From assembly GCA_027483425.1 (NCBI GenBank), contig JAIXUR010000295.1, forward strand, positions 1 to 7,321: a DNA stretch of 7,321 nucleotides, in the 5' to 3' direction. The notes under the pieces are model-generated. The model was not told the origin of the DNA. It searched no databases and saw nothing but the letters and a program-made list of their open reading frames with translations. Below are positions 6,298 to 7,321 of the stretch, one piece after another. Both the position numbers and the translations under genes were made by a program. Within the stretch, counting starts at the first letter, position 1, and every line of letters begins with the position of its first letter. This DNA is from Cyanobacteriota bacterium. Lineage in GTDB: Bacteria > Cyanobacteriota > Cyanobacteriia > Phormidesmidales > Phormidesmidaceae.

Positions 6298-6816
6298 TTA
6301 GCCTACTTTTTCAGACTTTAATCCAGCCGCTGCCAGCAGTTCACTTTGTTTGGCCAACATCGTCGTGAGGGCGGCATCGTCGGGGTGATCCCACCCTAGC
6401 AGGTGCAAAAACCCGTGGGCCGCTAGCCACGCCATTTCCCAGCGCAGGGAATGGCCCGCCTCCTGGGCCTGGCGAGCTGCGGTATCCAGGGAAATAATGA
6501 TGTCTCCCAAATAAAGTGGCTCGGTCGCGAGGAGCTCGTCGATCTGGGGAAAGTCCGTTTCCAGGGCAGCAAAGGAGAGCACGTCGGTGGGCTGCTCCAG
6601 GTTGCGAAACTGCTGATTGAGGGCGGCCATTTCGGCGTCGGTGGTGAGCTTCAGGGAAAGCTCATAGGCAGCCATGGGTGACCCCGCCAGGGACACCTGC
6701 TGCCCCCACTGGGTAAACCAGTCGTCCCATTCACTGACCGTAATGACCTCGGCGTCGGAATGGTCGGCCTCTAGGGCCACCTCCAGGGTGGGTCGGGGGA
6801 AGCTAGTGGTGGCCAT
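6298..6816 (-). CDS. ybeY: Endoribonuclease YbeY, rRNA maturation factor
   Basis: YbeY is a zinc-dependent single-strand endoribonuclease needed for 16S rRNA 3'-end maturation and ribosome quality control. The 172-residue protein shows the family signature HGFLHLLGWDH (134-144), giving the three zinc ligands H134, H138 and H144. It also has the conserved R71 and TDVLSF (77-82) and LGDIIIS (103-109). The N-terminal ~45 residues are longer and less conserved than in E. coli YbeY, as often seen in cyanobacteria. The start is the ATG at 6816. An open frame continues upstream to a TTG at 7095, but that extra part is antibiotic-family-unlike, overlaps the DUF3285 gene in another frame and is rejected. 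The ATG is 2 nt after the DUF3285 stop, so translation is probably coupled. Confidence 0.95.
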   Translation of the reverse strand: MATTSFPRPTLEVALEADHSDAEVITVSEWDDWFTQWGQQVSLAGSPMAAYELSLKLTTDAEMAALNQQFRNLEQPTDVLSFAALETDFPQIDELLATEPLYLGDIIISLDTAARQAQEAGHSLRWEMAWLAAHGFLHLLGWDHPDDAALTTMLAKQSELLAAAGLKSEKVG

Positions 6817-6818
6817 AG

Positions 6819-7022
6819 TTAATGGGTCAGGTAGGCCAGGCCCACCAGCAAGGTCAGGAGCGCCGTCACGGTCAGCGAAAAGTGGAACAGCGACTTGCTC
6901 CCCTTCTTGACCATGTTGCGCATGGCCAGTTTGACAAAGCTGGGGGGGGCTTCGGACGGCGCGGCTGGGGAAGCCGGTGACTCGGTGGCGGTAGCGTCTA
7001 GGGACGGTGGGTCTTGGCTCAT
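6819..7022 (-). CDS. DUF3285-type small membrane protein
   Basis: This is a 67-residue protein of unknown function that I assign to the cyanobacterial DUF3285 group from memory of its C-terminal half. Residues 1-28 are rich in Ala, Pro and Ser and probably disordered. They are followed by the conserved basic segment FVKLAMRNMVKKGSKSLFHF (29-48) and a single membrane helix (about 46-65) ending GLAYLTH. The helix with its positive N-side predicts the N-terminus in the cytoplasm. I use the ATG at 7022, since the conserved part needs no more; an in-frame ATG at 7052 would add ten residues. Neither has a good Shine-Dalgarno. It is the first gene of a DUF3285-ybeY-dgkA-trpG block and may be tied to it by translational coupling with ybeY. 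Confidence 0.8.
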   Translation of the reverse strand: MSQDPPSLDATATESPASPAAPSEAPPSFVKLAMRNMVKKGSKSLFHFSLTVTALLTLLVGLAYLTH

Positions 7023-7113
7023 GGGAAACGATCGATAGGCTAGTAAATTCAATGTACCGGGTTTTATCGGTGGGTAGGGTATTGCCCAGGCACAATCACC
7101 CTACTCAAACCCC

Positions 7114-7153
7114 AACGTCGGTATAGCGCCAACCCTTCCCTAGAACGTCGGTA
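7114..7153 (-). repeat. 10-bp direct repeat, 30 bp apart, upstream of the DUF3285-ybeY block
   Basis: AACGTCGGTA occurs at 7114-7123 and again at 7144-7153 (TACCGACGTT on the minus strand). The 30-bp centre spacing is close to three helical turns, as expected for two sites read by one regulator on the same DNA face. It lies about 90-130 nt before the first start codon of the block. Function is inference; no known regulator consensus is matched. Confidence 0.45.
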
Positions 7154-7154
7154 A

Positions 7155-7221
7155 AGAAACCCGGTTTCTCGGCCAGAAGGCCAGTCGTGCCGTTAGTGTA
7201 GGGACGAAGAAACAGGGTTTT
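7155..7221. repeat. Palindromic AGAAACC-type repeat, one good and one decayed copy
   Basis: AGAAACC (7155-7161), one base, then GGTTTCT (7163-7169) is a near-perfect palindrome. A second related copy at 7208-7221 (AGAAACAGGGTTTT) has lost its symmetry. Between them GGCC-AGAA-GGCC (7171-7182) is another short hairpin. From memory, AGAAACCGGGTTTCT-like palindromes are dispersed in many filamentous cyanobacterial genomes. The remainder of the 299-bp gene-free right end (7023-7321) shows the direct repeat described separately and no convincing promoter. Confidence 0.55.
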
Positions 7222-7286
7222 GGACCATACTGTACCGGTGCTCTAGGGCCTAGGGCGGTTGTCCTGCCGTGGCATCATTCAGGGCC

Positions 7287-7319
7287 TCAATAGGTGGCCT
7301 GCAACCGACTCAGCAGGTA
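7287..7319 (-). other. Possible C-terminal tail of a gene cut by the window edge
   Basis: On the minus strand one frame enters from beyond 7321 and reads YLLSRLQATY before a TGA at 7289-7287. Ten codons are too few to support a gene; the other two frames also close within about 40 bases. An upstream neighbour ending here would fit the leftward layout, but this is only a possibility. Confidence 0.15.
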
Positions 7320-7321
7320 AG

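Noticed and set aside
7023..7090. Sigma-70-like promoter for the DUF3285 gene
   Set aside because: Several AT-rich hexamers exist but none has an acceptable -35 partner at 16-18 bp.
6817..7095. N-terminal extension of ybeY to a TTG start
   Set aside because: It would overlap the DUF3285 gene in another frame and adds 93 residues unlike YbeY; the ATG at 6816 fits the family.

Overview
The window looks like chromosomal DNA from a GC-rich, probably filamentous cyanobacterium of the Leptolyngbya/Nodosilinea/Phormidium kind. The evidence is about ten copies of the HIP1 octamer GCGATCGC (roughly 0.2 expected by chance), a DUF3285-type small membrane protein next to ybeY, dgkA and trpG, a Uma2-family protein, and gene sequences with a clear cyanobacterial flavour. 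The genus is inference; no rRNA or other marker is present. All nine supported genes lie on the minus strand, so the window reads right to left in transcription order. I found no RNA genes, insertion sequences, CRISPR array, prophage or plus-strand genes.

Right part (7321 to 5095): about 300 bases without a supported gene, holding short palindromic and direct repeats, then a small DUF3285 protein, ybeY (rRNA maturation endonuclease), dgkA (diacylglycerol/undecaprenol kinase family) and trpG/pabA (glutamine amidotransferase for chorismate-using enzymes). DUF3285 and ybeY are 2 nt apart and probably translationally coupled. Between dgkA and trpG sits a 14-bp tandem repeat with four copies. The last copy contains the trpG start codon, and the upstream copies form a chain of tiny overlapping start-stop frames.

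Middle (5023 to 2611): a Uma2-family endonuclease-like protein, a 190-bp gap with a perfect hairpin and an AT-rich leader, then a full-length CrtI-type phytoene desaturase with a strong Shine-Dalgarno sequence. CrtI is notable because most cyanobacteria desaturate phytoene with CrtP, CrtQ and CrtH. From memory, the sequence and length resemble the Deinococcus enzyme.

Left part (2437 to 35): a twin-arginine-signal protein of the metallo-beta-lactamase fold in which nearly every metal ligand has been replaced, then pepP (Xaa-Pro aminopeptidase) and a two-helix membrane protein of unknown function. The gaps are 31 and 17 nt, so these three probably form one operon. The most rewarding places to look are the trpG start repeat, the metal-site-less exported hydrolase-like protein and the CrtI gene.
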